Counted from the first letter of the stretch, positions 17,887 through 26,905 are shown. The stretch is DNA of 43,920 bases from S010-25 sp964441285 (GCA_964441285.1 CAYTUK010000017.1:1-43920); one strand, 5' to 3'. The notes: a model not told the origin generated them from the letters alone. Numbers and translations are program-made.

Positions 17887-18270
17887 ATGAACAGAGAAAA
17901 AGTTGCATTCAGCTTCTTTATGATACTCGCGCTCACGCTCAACTTCGGTTTTTTTTATGGCAGCATTGACGATGCCATCCATCATAATGTGTACGAATTA
18001 TTTGCCGTTGTTGTGGTTAATTTAATTGCCACGGTGTTAAAGTTTGGCGACAAATCTCAAATGGGTGCGATGTTACTTGCAACCAGTTTAGTTGCCGTAG
18101 TTCAACTTATTTCTGCCTCACTGGTGTGGACTTATGCCGCACATATACAGGTTGGCGGACTGGTGCCAGGCGATATGTCAACCATTGTCGCACTCAGCGG
18201 TGGCGCAATGGTGGCTAATATTATTTCTGTCATCCTGTTAATTATTGAAACCAGCACCTTTCAACATTAA
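17887..18270 (+). CDS. Small four-helix membrane protein, possibly DUF6394
   Basis: This 127-residue protein has four hydrophobic segments (about 7-28, 37-55, 60-83, 97-122) joined by short polar loops, with no signal peptide or known catalytic motif. The sequence (FMILALTLNFGFFYGSIDDA, YELFAVVVVNLIATVLKFGD) reminds me of the DUF6394 family, but I cannot confirm this. It ends 53 bp before the potassium-channel-like gene on the same strand, and this adjacency suggests an accessory subunit. That role is inference only. Confidence 0.7.
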   Translation: MNREKVAFSFFMILALTLNFGFFYGSIDDAIHHNVYELFAVVVVNLIATVLKFGDKSQMGAMLLATSLVAVVQLISASLVWTYAAHIQVGGLVPGDMSTIVALSGGAMVANIISVILLIIETSTFQH

Positions 18271-18323
18271 TCTGACTCATATCAAATCAACAGCAACCAC
18301 GTATTACTAATCAACTTGCGCAG

Positions 18324-20138
18324 ATGAATCAGGTAACTTCTATAACCCTAAGGCGAATGCGTGCGCCATTTCTGGTGCTGATTGGCGTTTATAGTATCGC
18401 TATTTTAGGCATGGTTCTTATCCCCGGTGTTGACGATAAAGGCAATGTCTGGCATATGAGTTTTTTTCATGCTTTCTACTTTGTCAGTTACACGGCCACA
18501 ACGATTGGTTTTGGTGAAATCCCCTATCCGTTAACGGATGCTCAACGTATGTGGGCACTGGTCATTATCTACATTACAGTCATTGCCTGGTTTTATGCAC
18601 TCGGTAAAATTGTTACTTTATTTCAGGACAAAACTTTTCAACAGGTTGTTAGTGAATCCCGTTTTATACGCAATGTAAATGCCATCAGGCAGCCATTTTT
18701 TCTTATTTGTGGTTTAGGCGAAACCGGAAAAGCGGTAGTGTCTGCCTTAACTGAAGAACATTATCGCGTTGTGGTGGTAGACCGGAATGTCGACAATATT
18801 AATGCATTGAGTATTGCTGACATGAAGGAACACATACCCGGTATTGCTGCCGATGCCGCCGAACCAAAGGTTCTTGAAAATGCGGGCATCAGGCATCCGA
18901 ACTGTCACGGTGTTATCGCAGTAACTGCCAGCGATGAAGTTAATCTTAAAATTGCTATCACCAGTAAATTATTACATCCGAATGTGCGCGTTATTTGCCG
19001 CTCTGAAGTAAAAGAATATGAAGAGAATATGCTTTCCTTCGACACTGATTTCATTGTTAACCCATTTGAATCATTTGCTGATATTTTCGCTATGGCAATG
19101 CACTCCCCTGCACTGCATCTGATCTATGACTGGCTCACAGGTGCTCCTCATGCATCAATTACAGCTCCCATTCACTTTGGTGATAAAAACTGGATACTGA
19201 TCGGCTATGGCCGCTTCGGCAAACAACTCTATGCACAGTTAAGGAAAAAAAATATTACTACAACCATTATCGATCCGAGAGTTAAAGCACAACAGGAATT
19301 TTTATCTTCGGCTAATCGAGGTGACAGCGATCAGTTTATTATCGGTACGGGTACGGATATGGCAACATTGGAACAGGCCGGTGTTAAAACCGCCTCAGGT
19401 CTGATTGCCGGTTGTGATAATGATTCAAATAACCTTTCAGCCATTATGACTGCACGGGCAATTAGTCGTTATATTTTTGTTGTCGCGAGGCAGAATCAAC
19501 TAAGCAGTGAAGCACTTTACGCTGCCATTAATCAGCATTACGCATCCTATGCCAGCAAGCCAGAAAATGCCTGGTATCCAGATACCATTGCTCACCTGGT
19601 GATGCGTCCCCGAGAAATCATCGGGCGAAAAGTGAGGGCTTTACTTATCACCCCTTTATTACTGGCGTTTCTTGAACAGGCGAAAAATGAGAGTGCTGAG
19701 TGGGCTAACATTGCAATCAGCCGTTTAAGTGCAGTTGTAGGCAAAAATACACCTCATAACTGGACAGTGCACATCAACAAAGATAATGCACCGGCTGTTG
19801 CAAGGGTGCTTGGTTATGGTCGACGTATCACGCTGGGGCACATTACTCAGGACCCAACCAACCGGTTACGAAAAATTCGTTGCCTGGCATTACTGGTTAA
19901 GCGGAATAACAGCAATATATTATTACCCGATGATGATTTCGAACTCATGGCGTTTGACCAGATTCTTTTTTGTGGTACCCGAAAGGTAAAAACAGCACTT
20001 ATTTCTACCGTTACAATTTTATCCAACCTCAACTATGTTATGACATTTAAAAAAGACCCTGAATCTTTTATCGGACGCCAGCTCAGCAACCTGTTTAATA
20101 AACAGGATCGGCGCGAGCGGCCGCGGCTGAAGAAATGA
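18324..20138 (+). CDS. Potassium channel-like protein with two RCK/TrkA-N domains
   Basis: The 604-residue protein begins with a two-helix pore module: TM1 (about 14-34), a pore loop with filter-like TATTIGFGEI (57-66), and TM2 (about 76-98). The TIGFGE sequence replaces the usual TVGYGD of K+ channels. Two TrkA-N nucleotide-binding domains follow, with glycine motifs FLICGLGETGKAV (127-139) and WILIGYGRFGKQL (about 288-300), and then a C-terminal region of about 200 residues. The family transports K+ and is gated by bound nucleotides or ions. Exact selectivity here is unknown. Internal ATG codons (for example residue 12) are possible alternative starts because no strong ribosome binding site is seen. 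Confidence 0.85.
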   Translation: MNQVTSITLRRMRAPFLVLIGVYSIAILGMVLIPGVDDKGNVWHMSFFHAFYFVSYTATTIGFGEIPYPLTDAQRMWALVIIYITVIAWFYALGKIVTLFQDKTFQQVVSESRFIRNVNAIRQPFFLICGLGETGKAVVSALTEEHYRVVVVDRNVDNINALSIADMKEHIPGIAADAAEPKVLENAGIRHPNCHGVIAVTASDEVNLKIAITSKLLHPNVRVICRSEVKEYEENMLSFDTDFIVNPFESFADIFAMAMHSPALHLIYDWLTGAPHASITAPIHFGDKNWILIGYGRFGKQLYAQLRKKNITTTIIDPRVKAQQEFLSSANRGDSDQFIIGTGTDMATLEQAGVKTASGLIAGCDNDSNNLSAIMTARAISRYIFVVARQNQLSSEALYAAINQHYASYASKPENAWYPDTIAHLVMRPREIIGRKVRALLITPLLLAFLEQAKNESAEWANIAISRLSAVVGKNTPHNWTVHINKDNAPAVARVLGYGRRITLGHITQDPTNRLRKIRCLALLVKRNNSNILLPDDDFELMAFDQILFCGTRKVKTALISTVTILSNLNYVMTFKKDPESFIGRQLSNLFNKQDRRERPRLKK

Positions 20139-20172
20139 AAAATCGACAGGTGATGCAAGCCCTTTAGCCTGT

Positions 20173-20178
20173 TATAAT
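20173..20178 (+). promoter_or_regulatory. Candidate -10 element upstream of tRNA-Arg
   Basis: A perfect TATAAT sits 95 bp before the tRNA. No good -35 hexamer is found at 16-18 bp, so this is a tentative promoter for the tRNA and perhaps ppiB. Confidence 0.3.
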
Positions 20179-20272
20179 TGTGCGTCAATTTTTAACATTC
20201 AAGTTAGCTGTCTTATGCAACAACCTGTTAATGGTTATCATTACGTACCTGAAAAAATAAAATTAAAACTTT

Positions 20273-20349
20273 GCCCCGATAGCTCAGCCGGATAGAGCGG
20301 CCCCCTCCTAAGGGGCAGGCCGGGGGTTCGACTCCCTCTCGGGGCACCA
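20273..20349 (+). tRNA. tRNA-Arg (anticodon CCT)
   Basis: The 77-nt sequence folds as a full cloverleaf. The acceptor stem is GCCCCGA/TCGGGGC, the D-arm GCTC..GAGC, the anticodon stem GCCCC/GGGGC with loop CTCCTAA, and the T-arm GGGGG-TTCGACT-CCCTC. Discriminator A and an encoded CCA end it. The anticodon CCT is at 20307-20309 and reads AGG, a rare arginine codon. It lies between the channel gene and ppiB, 28 bp before the latter. Confidence 0.96.
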
Positions 20350-20377
20350 AAACAATTAATCACAACTGGAGACCAGA

Positions 20378-20875
20378 ATGACCACTGTAACACTCAACAC
20401 CACGCACGGTAACATTGTATTTGAACTGGATGCAGAGAAAGCGCCTGAAACGGTAGAGAACTTCCTTAATTATGTAAACGATGGCTTCTATGATGGCACT
20501 ATTTTTCATCGTGTGATGCCGGGGTTTATGATACAGGGGGGTGGTTTTATGCCGGATATGGTTCAAAAACAAACCAGTGCAACAGTTAAAAATGAAGCGG
20601 ATAATGGCCTTAACAATGACCTCGGCACCATTGCTATGGCGCGCACTAACGACCCGCATTCAGCCACTGCACAGTTTTTTATTAACCATAAAGATAATGC
20701 GTTTCTTAACCACTCGGCACCCACTGGACAGGGCTGGGGCTATTGCGTGTTTGGGAAAGTCACTGAAGGTATGGATACGGTTGATGCAATTGCAGCCGTT
20801 GCCACCGGTAACAATCAGGGGCATGCAGATGTACCGGTTGAAACAGTTATTATTAACAGTGCAACAGTTTCCTGA
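20378..20875 (+). CDS. ppiB: Peptidyl-prolyl cis-trans isomerase B (cyclophilin)
   Basis: This is a cytoplasmic cyclophilin (no signal peptide) of 165 residues, matching E. coli PpiB (164). The active-site arginine is in GTIFHRVMPGFMIQGGGF, and the family motifs IAMARTNDPHSATAQFFIN (Gln and Phe of the pocket) and WGYCVFGKVTEGMD follow. It catalyses proline isomerisation during folding. A GGAGA lies about 9 nt before the ATG. lpxH follows after 45 bp on the same strand. Confidence 0.96.
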   Translation: MTTVTLNTTHGNIVFELDAEKAPETVENFLNYVNDGFYDGTIFHRVMPGFMIQGGGFMPDMVQKQTSATVKNEADNGLNNDLGTIAMARTNDPHSATAQFFINHKDNAFLNHSAPTGQGWGYCVFGKVTEGMDTVDAIAAVATGNNQGHADVPVETVIINSATVS

Positions 20876-20920
20876 TTATTACCAGAAAAATCTCATTCTC
20901 TAATTAAAAGCTCTAAACAC

Positions 20921-21655
20921 ATGAGTAATATACTGTTTATATCCGATCTTCACTTAACCCCTGAACGACCTCAGACAATGCAGTTATTTCTAAAGTTTGT
21001 TGCAGAGATTGCCGCCCGTGCAGACACACTTTATATTCTCGGTGATTTTCTGGAAGTCTGGTGGGGTGATGATGACTCAGCAAGCGGTTATCAGGAGGTT
21101 TTTAATGCCCTCAGTAACCTGGCCACCGAGCAGCAGACCCATGTCTACCTGATGCATGGAAACCGCGACTTTATGATTGGCAACGCACTTGCTATGCGTT
21201 GCCACTTCACCCTCATAGACGAACCCTATAAGCTACAGCTTGCCGGTAAAAAATCCCTGCTAATTCACGGTGACAGTTTATGTACCGATGATATTGAATA
21301 CCAGAAATTTCGCGATATGGTCAGAAACCCGTTATGGCAACAACAGGTATTAAGCAAAACACTGGAAGAACGCTATGCGCTGGCCCATGCCATCCGCGAA
21401 AAAAGTAAAGTCAATACAGCGATGAAAACCAAAGACATTATGGATGTTAATGAAAAAGCGACTCAGCAGCTTTTTATTGATGAAAAAATTGACTTACTTA
21501 TTCATGGACACACCCACCGACAGGCTTTTCACCACTTAACCATCAACAATAAACCGGCACAACGGATTGTACTCGGTGACTGGGGTGAGCACGGCAACTA
21601 CTTACGCGTCGATTCGAATACTATTGAGATGATTGATTATACCGGCTTGACATAA
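20921..21655 (+). CDS. lpxH: UDP-2,3-diacylglucosamine diphosphatase LpxH
   Basis: LpxH hydrolyses UDP-2,3-diacylglucosamine to lipid X in lipid A synthesis. The calcineurin-like di-metal motifs appear in order: FISDLHL (Asp, His), GDFLEVWWGDD, MHGNRDFMIG (Asn, Arg, Asp), LIHGDSLC and LIHGHTHRQAF. Length 244 is typical (E. coli 240). As in E. coli it follows ppiB, apart from the main lpx cluster. Confidence 0.95.
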   Translation: MSNILFISDLHLTPERPQTMQLFLKFVAEIAARADTLYILGDFLEVWWGDDDSASGYQEVFNALSNLATEQQTHVYLMHGNRDFMIGNALAMRCHFTLIDEPYKLQLAGKKSLLIHGDSLCTDDIEYQKFRDMVRNPLWQQQVLSKTLEERYALAHAIREKSKVNTAMKTKDIMDVNEKATQQLFIDEKIDLLIHGHTHRQAFHHLTINNKPAQRIVLGDWGEHGNYLRVDSNTIEMIDYTGLT

Positions 21656-21734
21656 CCGGCTCACTGGATTAGTTTAAAACCTTATAATTAGTCACATGTC
21701 TAATTTCTAAATCCTGTCTGCAAAGGAACCTGTT

Positions 21735-22823
21735 ATGAGTGAAATTAACCTGTTTTCAACAATAACTGTTGGCAACCAGAACTTAACTAACCGCATGGTG
21801 ATGGCACCTATGACAAGAAACCGTGCCGCTGAGGGAAACATACCTCAGGACATGAATGTCAAATACTACCATCAACGTACCAGCGCGGGTCTTATCATTA
21901 CCGAAGCTTCGCAGGTGTCACCAGAAGGTGTTGGCTATCCTGCAACACCCGGTATCTATAACGAACAGCAAGTTGCCGGCTGGAAAAAGGTAACCGATGC
22001 TGTACATAAAGAAGGCGGACATATTTATCTTCAGCTATGGTATTGCGGGCGTATCTCCCACCCGGATCTATTACCCGACGGACAGACACCCGTTGCTCCT
22101 TCTGCGCTCAAACCGGAGGGTGAAGCCATCACCTTTGAAGGCATGAAAACCTTTGTTGAACCGCGTGCATTAGAATCAACTGAAATCAATACTATCGTCC
22201 TGCAATACAAACATGCCGCACAAATGGCAAAACGGGCCGATTTTGACGGTGTCGAAATACACGCTGCAAATGGTTATCTTATCGACCAGTTTTTACGTGA
22301 TGGCAGCAATCACCGCAGCGACGAATACGGTGGCAGTGCAGAAAACCGTATGCGTTTTTTAAATCAGGTCATTGATGGTGTTTTCGAGGTTTGGGACAGC
22401 AATCGTGTTGGCATCCGTCTGACACCAGAGAACAGTTTTAACAGCATGTCCGACTCAAACCCACAGGTGCACTTTAACTATTTCATCACACAACTTAATG
22501 CCCGTCATCTGGCTTATCTACACCTGCTTGAAGGGGACATGATGGGAGCATCACGCAAAGTTGATTACCGTGCCCTGCGCGATGCATACAATGGCATTTA
22601 CATTGCTAACAATGGTTACGATAAATCCCGTGCACAAACGGCAATAATCAATGGCGACTGTGATCTGGTAGCATTTGGTGTTCCTTTTCTGGCTAACCCG
22701 GATCTGGTTACACGCTACAAGAACAGTCTGCCACTCAACAAAGCCGATCAGACGACTTTCTATGGTGGAAATGAAACGGGTTATACCGACTACGCCTGTG
22801 CAATGCCTGCTGAAACCCCATAA
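21735..22823 (+). CDS. Old yellow enzyme-type NAD(P)H:flavin alkene reductase (NemA-like)
   Basis: This is an FMN-dependent TIM-barrel ene-reductase of 362 residues. It has the N-terminal MVMAPMTRNRA, the FMN/substrate motif FDGVEIHAANGYLIDQFL (paired His and Asn bind the substrate carbonyl), DGSNHRSDEYGGSAENR, and VGIRLTPENSF. The family reduces activated double bonds and some nitro compounds. The physiological substrate cannot be inferred. An AAGGA element precedes the ATG, and a TATAAT at 21683-21688 suggests its own promoter. It faces the mutarotase gene. Confidence 0.9.
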   Translation: MSEINLFSTITVGNQNLTNRMVMAPMTRNRAAEGNIPQDMNVKYYHQRTSAGLIITEASQVSPEGVGYPATPGIYNEQQVAGWKKVTDAVHKEGGHIYLQLWYCGRISHPDLLPDGQTPVAPSALKPEGEAITFEGMKTFVEPRALESTEINTIVLQYKHAAQMAKRADFDGVEIHAANGYLIDQFLRDGSNHRSDEYGGSAENRMRFLNQVIDGVFEVWDSNRVGIRLTPENSFNSMSDSNPQVHFNYFITQLNARHLAYLHLLEGDMMGASRKVDYRALRDAYNGIYIANNGYDKSRAQTAIINGDCDLVAFGVPFLANPDLVTRYKNSLPLNKADQTTFYGGNETGYTDYACAMPAETP

Positions 22824-22875
22824 ATTATTACTGATTCATCCGATTGCGGTCAGAGTAAGCTGCCATTGTTAGCCC

Positions 22876-23793
22876 TTAATCAGATGCCTGTACTTCATAT
22901 TGTACCCACAGGTGGTGGTTTTTTCCTGCTTCAACCAGGGCAACATCTTCCGCCGCATTGCTGCTCTCTACACAAAGCATTTTTAGATATCCATCCTCAC
23001 CCAAATCACCCATTTTAGCCGCAGTTTCCCGCCAGGGATTCCATACGACGGTAGAATGGCTACCGCATTTAATAATAATTATATTGCGATTTTTAACTCG
23101 ATCTTCAATCACACAATCAGTGGCAGTGTTGAGATAAATTCGGTCGATCTCTTCGTTAATGCTAACTGGGCCATGCTGATGTTTGCATTTAAATCCATCG
23201 AGTTTATCGAGATAGGCCGTATCATCAAGCCCGTGTAAAAAAGTTTTACGGACATCACCTACGTTAAAATAGGTATGTAGCGCCTGACCAATACTGATGG
23301 CTTCATTGCCGTTATTACAAGTAATAAGTTCCATTTCCAGTTTCTTACCAACAGTAAGCTGAAACTGAACGCTGGTAGCAGGCGGCCACATATGTGCATT
23401 TTCTACTGTAGGCTGCAGGCTGAAATCAATACGCGTGCGGCCATTGTCCAGCGTTGCCGTGCTTTCAACCTGCCAGAGTGAGGTGCGAGCGAAACCATGT
23501 GCTGGAAAATCGGTATGGCTGGCATGTGCGCCAAACCAGGGCCAGCAGATCGGGATACCACCACGAACTGATCTGCCTGTAGCGAAAGTAGCTACTTTCG
23601 AACACCAGATGACTTCTGCTTTATCACCTTGCGCATTAACTGGCCGCCAACTAAGCACCTGTGCACCCTGCATACTAATTAGCGCTGTCGCGTGGGCATT
23701 GCAGACATCAATAACAGGAATATCCCCCTCGCCATTTCTAAATATGAGTTGCTGATCGATACCGTGGCAGGCATTGAGTTCATTCAGATGCAT
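22876..23793 (-). CDS. D-hexose-6-phosphate mutarotase (YeaD-like, aldose 1-epimerase family)
   Basis: The 305-residue protein has the galactose-mutarotase beta-sandwich pattern. Near the N-terminus is ISMQGAQVLSWRP, followed by SVRGGIPICWPWFGAH, HGFARTSLW (the conserved histidine), QALHTYFNVGD and TVVWNPWRETAAKMGDLG. These motifs match E. coli YeaD, which interconverts anomers of hexose 6-phosphates. No sugar operon surrounds it. The ATG at 23793 has no obvious ribosome binding site. It is divergent from the small gene at 23945. Confidence 0.88.
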   Translation of the reverse strand: MHLNELNACHGIDQQLIFRNGEGDIPVIDVCNAHATALISMQGAQVLSWRPVNAQGDKAEVIWCSKVATFATGRSVRGGIPICWPWFGAHASHTDFPAHGFARTSLWQVESTATLDNGRTRIDFSLQPTVENAHMWPPATSVQFQLTVGKKLEMELITCNNGNEAISIGQALHTYFNVGDVRKTFLHGLDDTAYLDKLDGFKCKHQHGPVSINEEIDRIYLNTATDCVIEDRVKNRNIIIIKCGSHSTVVWNPWRETAAKMGDLGEDGYLKMLCVESSNAAEDVALVEAGKNHHLWVQYEVQASD

Positions 23794-23944
23794 AATATTC
23801 TCAACAGGGTAATAGATTACGTGACAGTATTATGCATCAGGCTTTATACTGTTAACATTATTTTGATGACACTTTATGATTATGCCATTAAATTTATCAT
23901 AACAGAATTTACTACAACACCCGATTTATCTATGAGGAGTGAGT

Positions 23945-24193
23945 ATGCACTTTACGCGGGAACAAACAGCAGAACTGAATGTTTTAATTAAATTTAACCT
24001 CGATTCCACCCTGAATGGCATTAAAGTACATTCTACTGCAACACCTGAAATGCTCAATGCCGTAGCACGCTTGTACCGTAAGGGCATGGTCTCATCTATT
24101 GATGGCGGTTACCTGACCAGTCTGGGTTATGCCGCTGCTGAACATGCACAAACCCTACGGGTATTACTGGCAAACACAGATCAGTCGGCATAA
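23945..24193 (+). CDS. Small conserved protein, TIGR02647-like
   Basis: This protein has 82 residues starting at an ATG 5 nt after a good AGGAG site (23935-23939). The sequence MHFTREQTAELNVLIKFNLD, VHSTATPEMLNAVARLYRKG and DGGYLTSLGYAAAEHAQTL agrees with my memory of the TIGR02647 family, a small winged-helix-like protein of unknown function in gammaproteobacteria. It appears single-gene, with a Rho-independent terminator about 115 bp downstream. Confidence 0.75.
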   Translation: MHFTREQTAELNVLIKFNLDSTLNGIKVHSTATPEMLNAVARLYRKGMVSSIDGGYLTSLGYAAAEHAQTLRVLLANTDQSA

Positions 24194-24307
24194 ATAATAG
24201 CCCAACCCCGACATTAAGGCAGCCACCAAAAATGGGGAAGTTAAACTTTATTTATCAATATAAATCAATAATACAGTAATATTTTACTGCTGCAAAATCA
24301 ATCGAGA

Positions 24308-24329
24308 GCCCGCGTTAAGCGGGCCTTTT
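24308..24329 (+). terminator. Rho-independent terminator after the TIGR02647-like gene
   Basis: GCCCGC-GTTAA-GCGGGC followed by CTTTT forms a 6-bp GC stem with a short T-run. It reads in plus orientation and sits just before the 3' end of the opposing sqr gene. Confidence 0.75.
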
Positions 24330-24337
24330 CGTATCGA

Positions 24338-25606
24338 CTATTGCAGCTTATTAATACCCAGCAGTTTTAAAATATACTTTTCATACAACGGTTCGACAGT
24401 ACCTTTTTTTATCTTACGGATAAAATATTTTTCAAATGCAACCTTTGCCAGATGCACCCATTTGCCCTTTTTAAACCAGGCGACATTGCGCGGAGGAATT
24501 TGTGGTATGGCAACAAATGCTGCACCCGTGTCACCCATATCAGCCAGACAGATTGCATTCCAGGTCGCTTTGGTTGTTGGTGGATTGCCTTTTATGTCGG
24601 CAGCAATATTATGTACAATCGCCGTAACCATTGATTCGATCATATAACCTGTTTTTGGCGTACCAGTGGGCACTGGTGTCACTTCAACTGGGGGAATAGC
24701 AATACACACACCCGCTGAAAAAATATTTTTGTAGACGGGGTTACACTGAAATTCATCGACCATAACAAAGCCACGCGGGTTGCATAAATCGGGAACCGCA
24801 GCAACCGCATCAACGCCTTTGAAAGCCGGTAACATCATCGCAAAATCAAAGTCTATTTCGTGCTGTTGAATCGTTTCACCCATGGCATTCAATTCATCAG
24901 CAAATAACTTACCCGACACCACTTTTGTGGTTTTTGCATTTGTCACCCATTTAATGTGATGACTACGCAATTCACTTTCCAGCATGGATTTTGAGTCACC
25001 CACACCACCCAGTCCAAGATGACCAATATAAGGCTCTGAGGTTACAAATGTCATCGGCACCTTGTCACGTATTTTGCGTTTACGTAAATCGGCATCAACA
25101 ATAAACGCAAATTCATAAGCAGGCCCAAAGCAACTGGCAAATGGCATTGCTCCAATAACGATGGGACCCGGTTTTTCCAGAATTTTTTGATACTGCGCCC
25201 AGGCGGCCTCTGCATGGTCGGTCACACAGATTGATGCGGTATAACCATCTGGCCCTGCACCTATGACCTCATCAAAAGCTAACTTCGGGCCAGTAGCAAT
25301 CATCAAATAGTCATAATCTACGACTTCACCATTAGCCAATTCCAGTTTATTGTTTGATGCATCAATTTTATCCACGCGTTGCGCAATAAATTTAATGCCT
25401 TTCTTACTCAGATATTTTTCAATAGGAAGCGTAATTGATGCTCGATCACGCCAGCCAACAGCAAGCCAGGGATTGGATGGTACAAATTGAAAATAATCAT
25501 TTTCATTAATGAGCGTCACCGCATGCTCCCCACCCAAGGCCGCTTTCATTTCATAGGCACCCGGCATCCCGCCAGTACCTGCACCTAAAATTACGATATG
25601 TGCCAT
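24338..25606 (-). CDS. sqr: Sulfide:quinone oxidoreductase
   Basis: This membrane-associated FAD enzyme oxidises sulfide and passes electrons to the quinone pool. The 422-residue protein opens with the FAD motif ILGAGTGGMPGAYEM, followed by NDYFQFVPSNPWLAVGW and YDYLMIATGPKL. Three cysteines, Cys127 (SICVTDHAE), Cys159 (ASCFGPAYE) and Cys353 (NAICLADMGD), fall at almost the same positions as the catalytic cysteines of the Acidithiobacillus ferrooxidans enzyme, which it resembles throughout. The C-terminal LAKVAFEKYFIRKIKKG is the amphipathic membrane-anchoring region. No signal peptide is seen. The gene stands alone with a long upstream region (25607-26248). Confidence 0.9.
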   Translation of the reverse strand: MAHIVILGAGTGGMPGAYEMKAALGGEHAVTLINENDYFQFVPSNPWLAVGWRDRASITLPIEKYLSKKGIKFIAQRVDKIDASNNKLELANGEVVDYDYLMIATGPKLAFDEVIGAGPDGYTASICVTDHAEAAWAQYQKILEKPGPIVIGAMPFASCFGPAYEFAFIVDADLRKRKIRDKVPMTFVTSEPYIGHLGLGGVGDSKSMLESELRSHHIKWVTNAKTTKVVSGKLFADELNAMGETIQQHEIDFDFAMMLPAFKGVDAVAAVPDLCNPRGFVMVDEFQCNPVYKNIFSAGVCIAIPPVEVTPVPTGTPKTGYMIESMVTAIVHNIAADIKGNPPTTKATWNAICLADMGDTGAAFVAIPQIPPRNVAWFKKGKWVHLAKVAFEKYFIRKIKKGTVEPLYEKYILKLLGINKLQ

Positions 25607-25749
25607 ATTATAATCTCCCCTAAATTAAAAATTAAATGTGATCAGAAATTCACCTTTTTCTACCTCGACACGTACGGCTAAACAACCACAATATAACAGC
25701 TTTATGTCACTGATTCATGCAATATTGTCTCTTTTCCCTGACTTAAACA

Positions 25750-25762
25750 TGACATAATGTCA
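25750..25762. promoter_or_regulatory. Palindrome TGACAT-A-ATGTCA upstream of sqr
   Basis: A perfect 6-bp inverted repeat around a central A lies about 145 bp before the sqr start, and a further ATGTCA lies near 25704. It could be a regulator site, but no known factor is recognised. Confidence 0.25.
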
Positions 25763-25802
25763 CTATTGAAATTCAGTCCGTTCACCCCCATGATTGCTAC
25801 AG

Positions 25803-25836
25803 GATGGATAAAAAGATTATCTGTTTCAGTAATAAG
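25803..25836 (+). repeat. Decayed fragment of the palindromic repeat family
   Basis: gatggataaaaagattatct followed by gtttcagtaataag resembles the two ends of the repeat at 26076-26198 joined together with the middle missing. Confidence 0.35.
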
Positions 25837-26075
25837 CGACAGATTTTAGCGCTAGTGTGTGGCATGAAATGAATCAGTGTCTGTCCACTGCTAACAGGGC
25901 AAACAAATACTGGAACCATAAAAGGAATAGAACTATAGACAGATAATTGAGTCATAAGACACAACCGGATTTGTACTAGATCATTATAAGTATGAGAATA
26001 AAACAGTACTTATTGCTAAGCTTGCGTTATGATGATAAAAGTAATGCATATACAAACTTAATATACTAACAGGGG

Positions 26076-26183
26076 GATGAAAAGGATACTTATTGTTCAA
26101 AACCGTCAGCCGCAGGGATGCGGGTGTCGAGCTTACACGGATGTATTCACAGTGTGTCTTGAACAACAAGTATCCTTTTCATC
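26076..26183 (+). repeat. Palindromic dispersed repeat, copy A
   Basis: This is the best-preserved copy. Arm GATGAAAAGGATACTT (26076-26091) plus GTTCAA (26095-26100) pairs perfectly with TTGAAC (26159-26164) plus AAGTATCCTTTTCATC (26168-26183). The centre holds gtcagccgcagggatgcggg and tgtcgagcttacac. Flanking actaacag and tttcagcaataag are shared with other copies. It lies 65 bp before the Bax-inhibitor gene. Confidence 0.8.
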
Positions 26184-26248
26184 TGTTTCAGCAATAAGTC
26201 TATTAGACGACCCCTTAATAATTTTTATTTAACGAGGAACAATTAATC

Positions 26249-26905
26249 ATGCAATCAATTTCAACGGCGCGGTCAGAATCACAGATCCTGGCGACCAATA
26301 AAGTTTTGAAAAATACCTATGTACTGCTGTCGATAACATTGTTATTCAGTGCGGTTACAGCCGGTATTTCAATGACACTAAATCTCCCTCCCTTTGGCCC
26401 TGTCATTACCCTGGTTGGTTATTTTGGTCTGTTGTTCCTAACCACAAAATTTAGAGAAAGTGGCCTGGGGATTCTTTTTGTTTTTCTGTTAACCGGTTTT
26501 ATGGGCCTGACTCTGGGGCCAATTTTAAATATGTATATGCATCTGGCGAATGGTAGTCAGCTGATTATGACCGCATTGGGTGGAACAGGTATTATCTTCC
26601 TGGCATTATCTGGTTATGCTTTAACCAGCCGTAAAGATTTTAGCTTTATGGGCGGTTTTCTTATGGTCGGTATTTTAGTTGCCTTCCTCGCTAGCCTGGG
26701 TGCAATGATTTTTAGTATCCCCGCTCTGTCACTGGCTGTTTCAGCAATGTTTATCCTGCTGATGTCAGGTTTAATTCTTTACCAGACCAGTCAGATTATT
26801 CACGGTGGTGAAACCAATTATATTATGGCAACCATTACCTTATACATCAGCATTTACAACCTGTTCCTGAGTTTATTACAAATACTCGGTGCAATGAGGC
26901 GGTAG
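26249..26905 (+). CDS. Bax inhibitor-1/YccA family membrane protein
   Basis: The 218-residue protein has seven hydrophobic segments from about residue 24 to the C-terminus. Motifs are typical of the bacterial BI-1/YccA branch: the cytoplasmic N-terminus ARSESQILATNKVLKNTYVL, FMGLTLGPILN, YALTSRKDFSFMGGFL and the end TLYISIYNLFLSLLQILG. E. coli YccA binds and modulates the FtsH protease, and other members are linked to calcium leak and stress. Which applies here is unknown. A GAGGA ribosome binding site precedes the ATG. A strong terminator follows. Confidence 0.92.
   Translation: MQSISTARSESQILATNKVLKNTYVLLSITLLFSAVTAGISMTLNLPPFGPVITLVGYFGLLFLTTKFRESGLGILFVFLLTGFMGLTLGPILNMYMHLANGSQLIMTALGGTGIIFLALSGYALTSRKDFSFMGGFLMVGILVAFLASLGAMIFSIPALSLAVSAMFILLMSGLILYQTSQIIHGGETNYIMATITLYISIYNLFLSLLQILGAMRR

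Larger units (their letters stand above)
25607..26248. other. 642-bp intergenic region upstream of sqr and yccA-like gene
   Basis: No gene is supported here. It holds the divergent promoters of sqr (minus) and the Bax-inhibitor gene (plus), a 13-bp palindrome (25750-25762), a decayed repeat fragment (25803-25836) and a full palindromic repeat (26076-26183). A 61-codon open frame on the minus strand lies across the repeat and is not considered coding. Confidence 0.6.

Noticed and set aside
20216..20290. Short frame starting MQQPVNGYHYVPEKIKLK just before the tRNA gene
   Set aside because: It runs into the tRNA itself, lacks a ribosome binding site and matches nothing known.
21647..21688. TTGACA and TATAAT upstream of the ene-reductase as one promoter
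   Set aside because: The hexamers are 30 bp apart, far beyond the usable spacing. Only the TATAAT may be functional.
25984..26169. 61-codon open frame on the minus strand upstream of the Bax-inhibitor gene
   Set aside because: About half of it is encoded by the palindromic repeat, and the sequence has no protein-like features.
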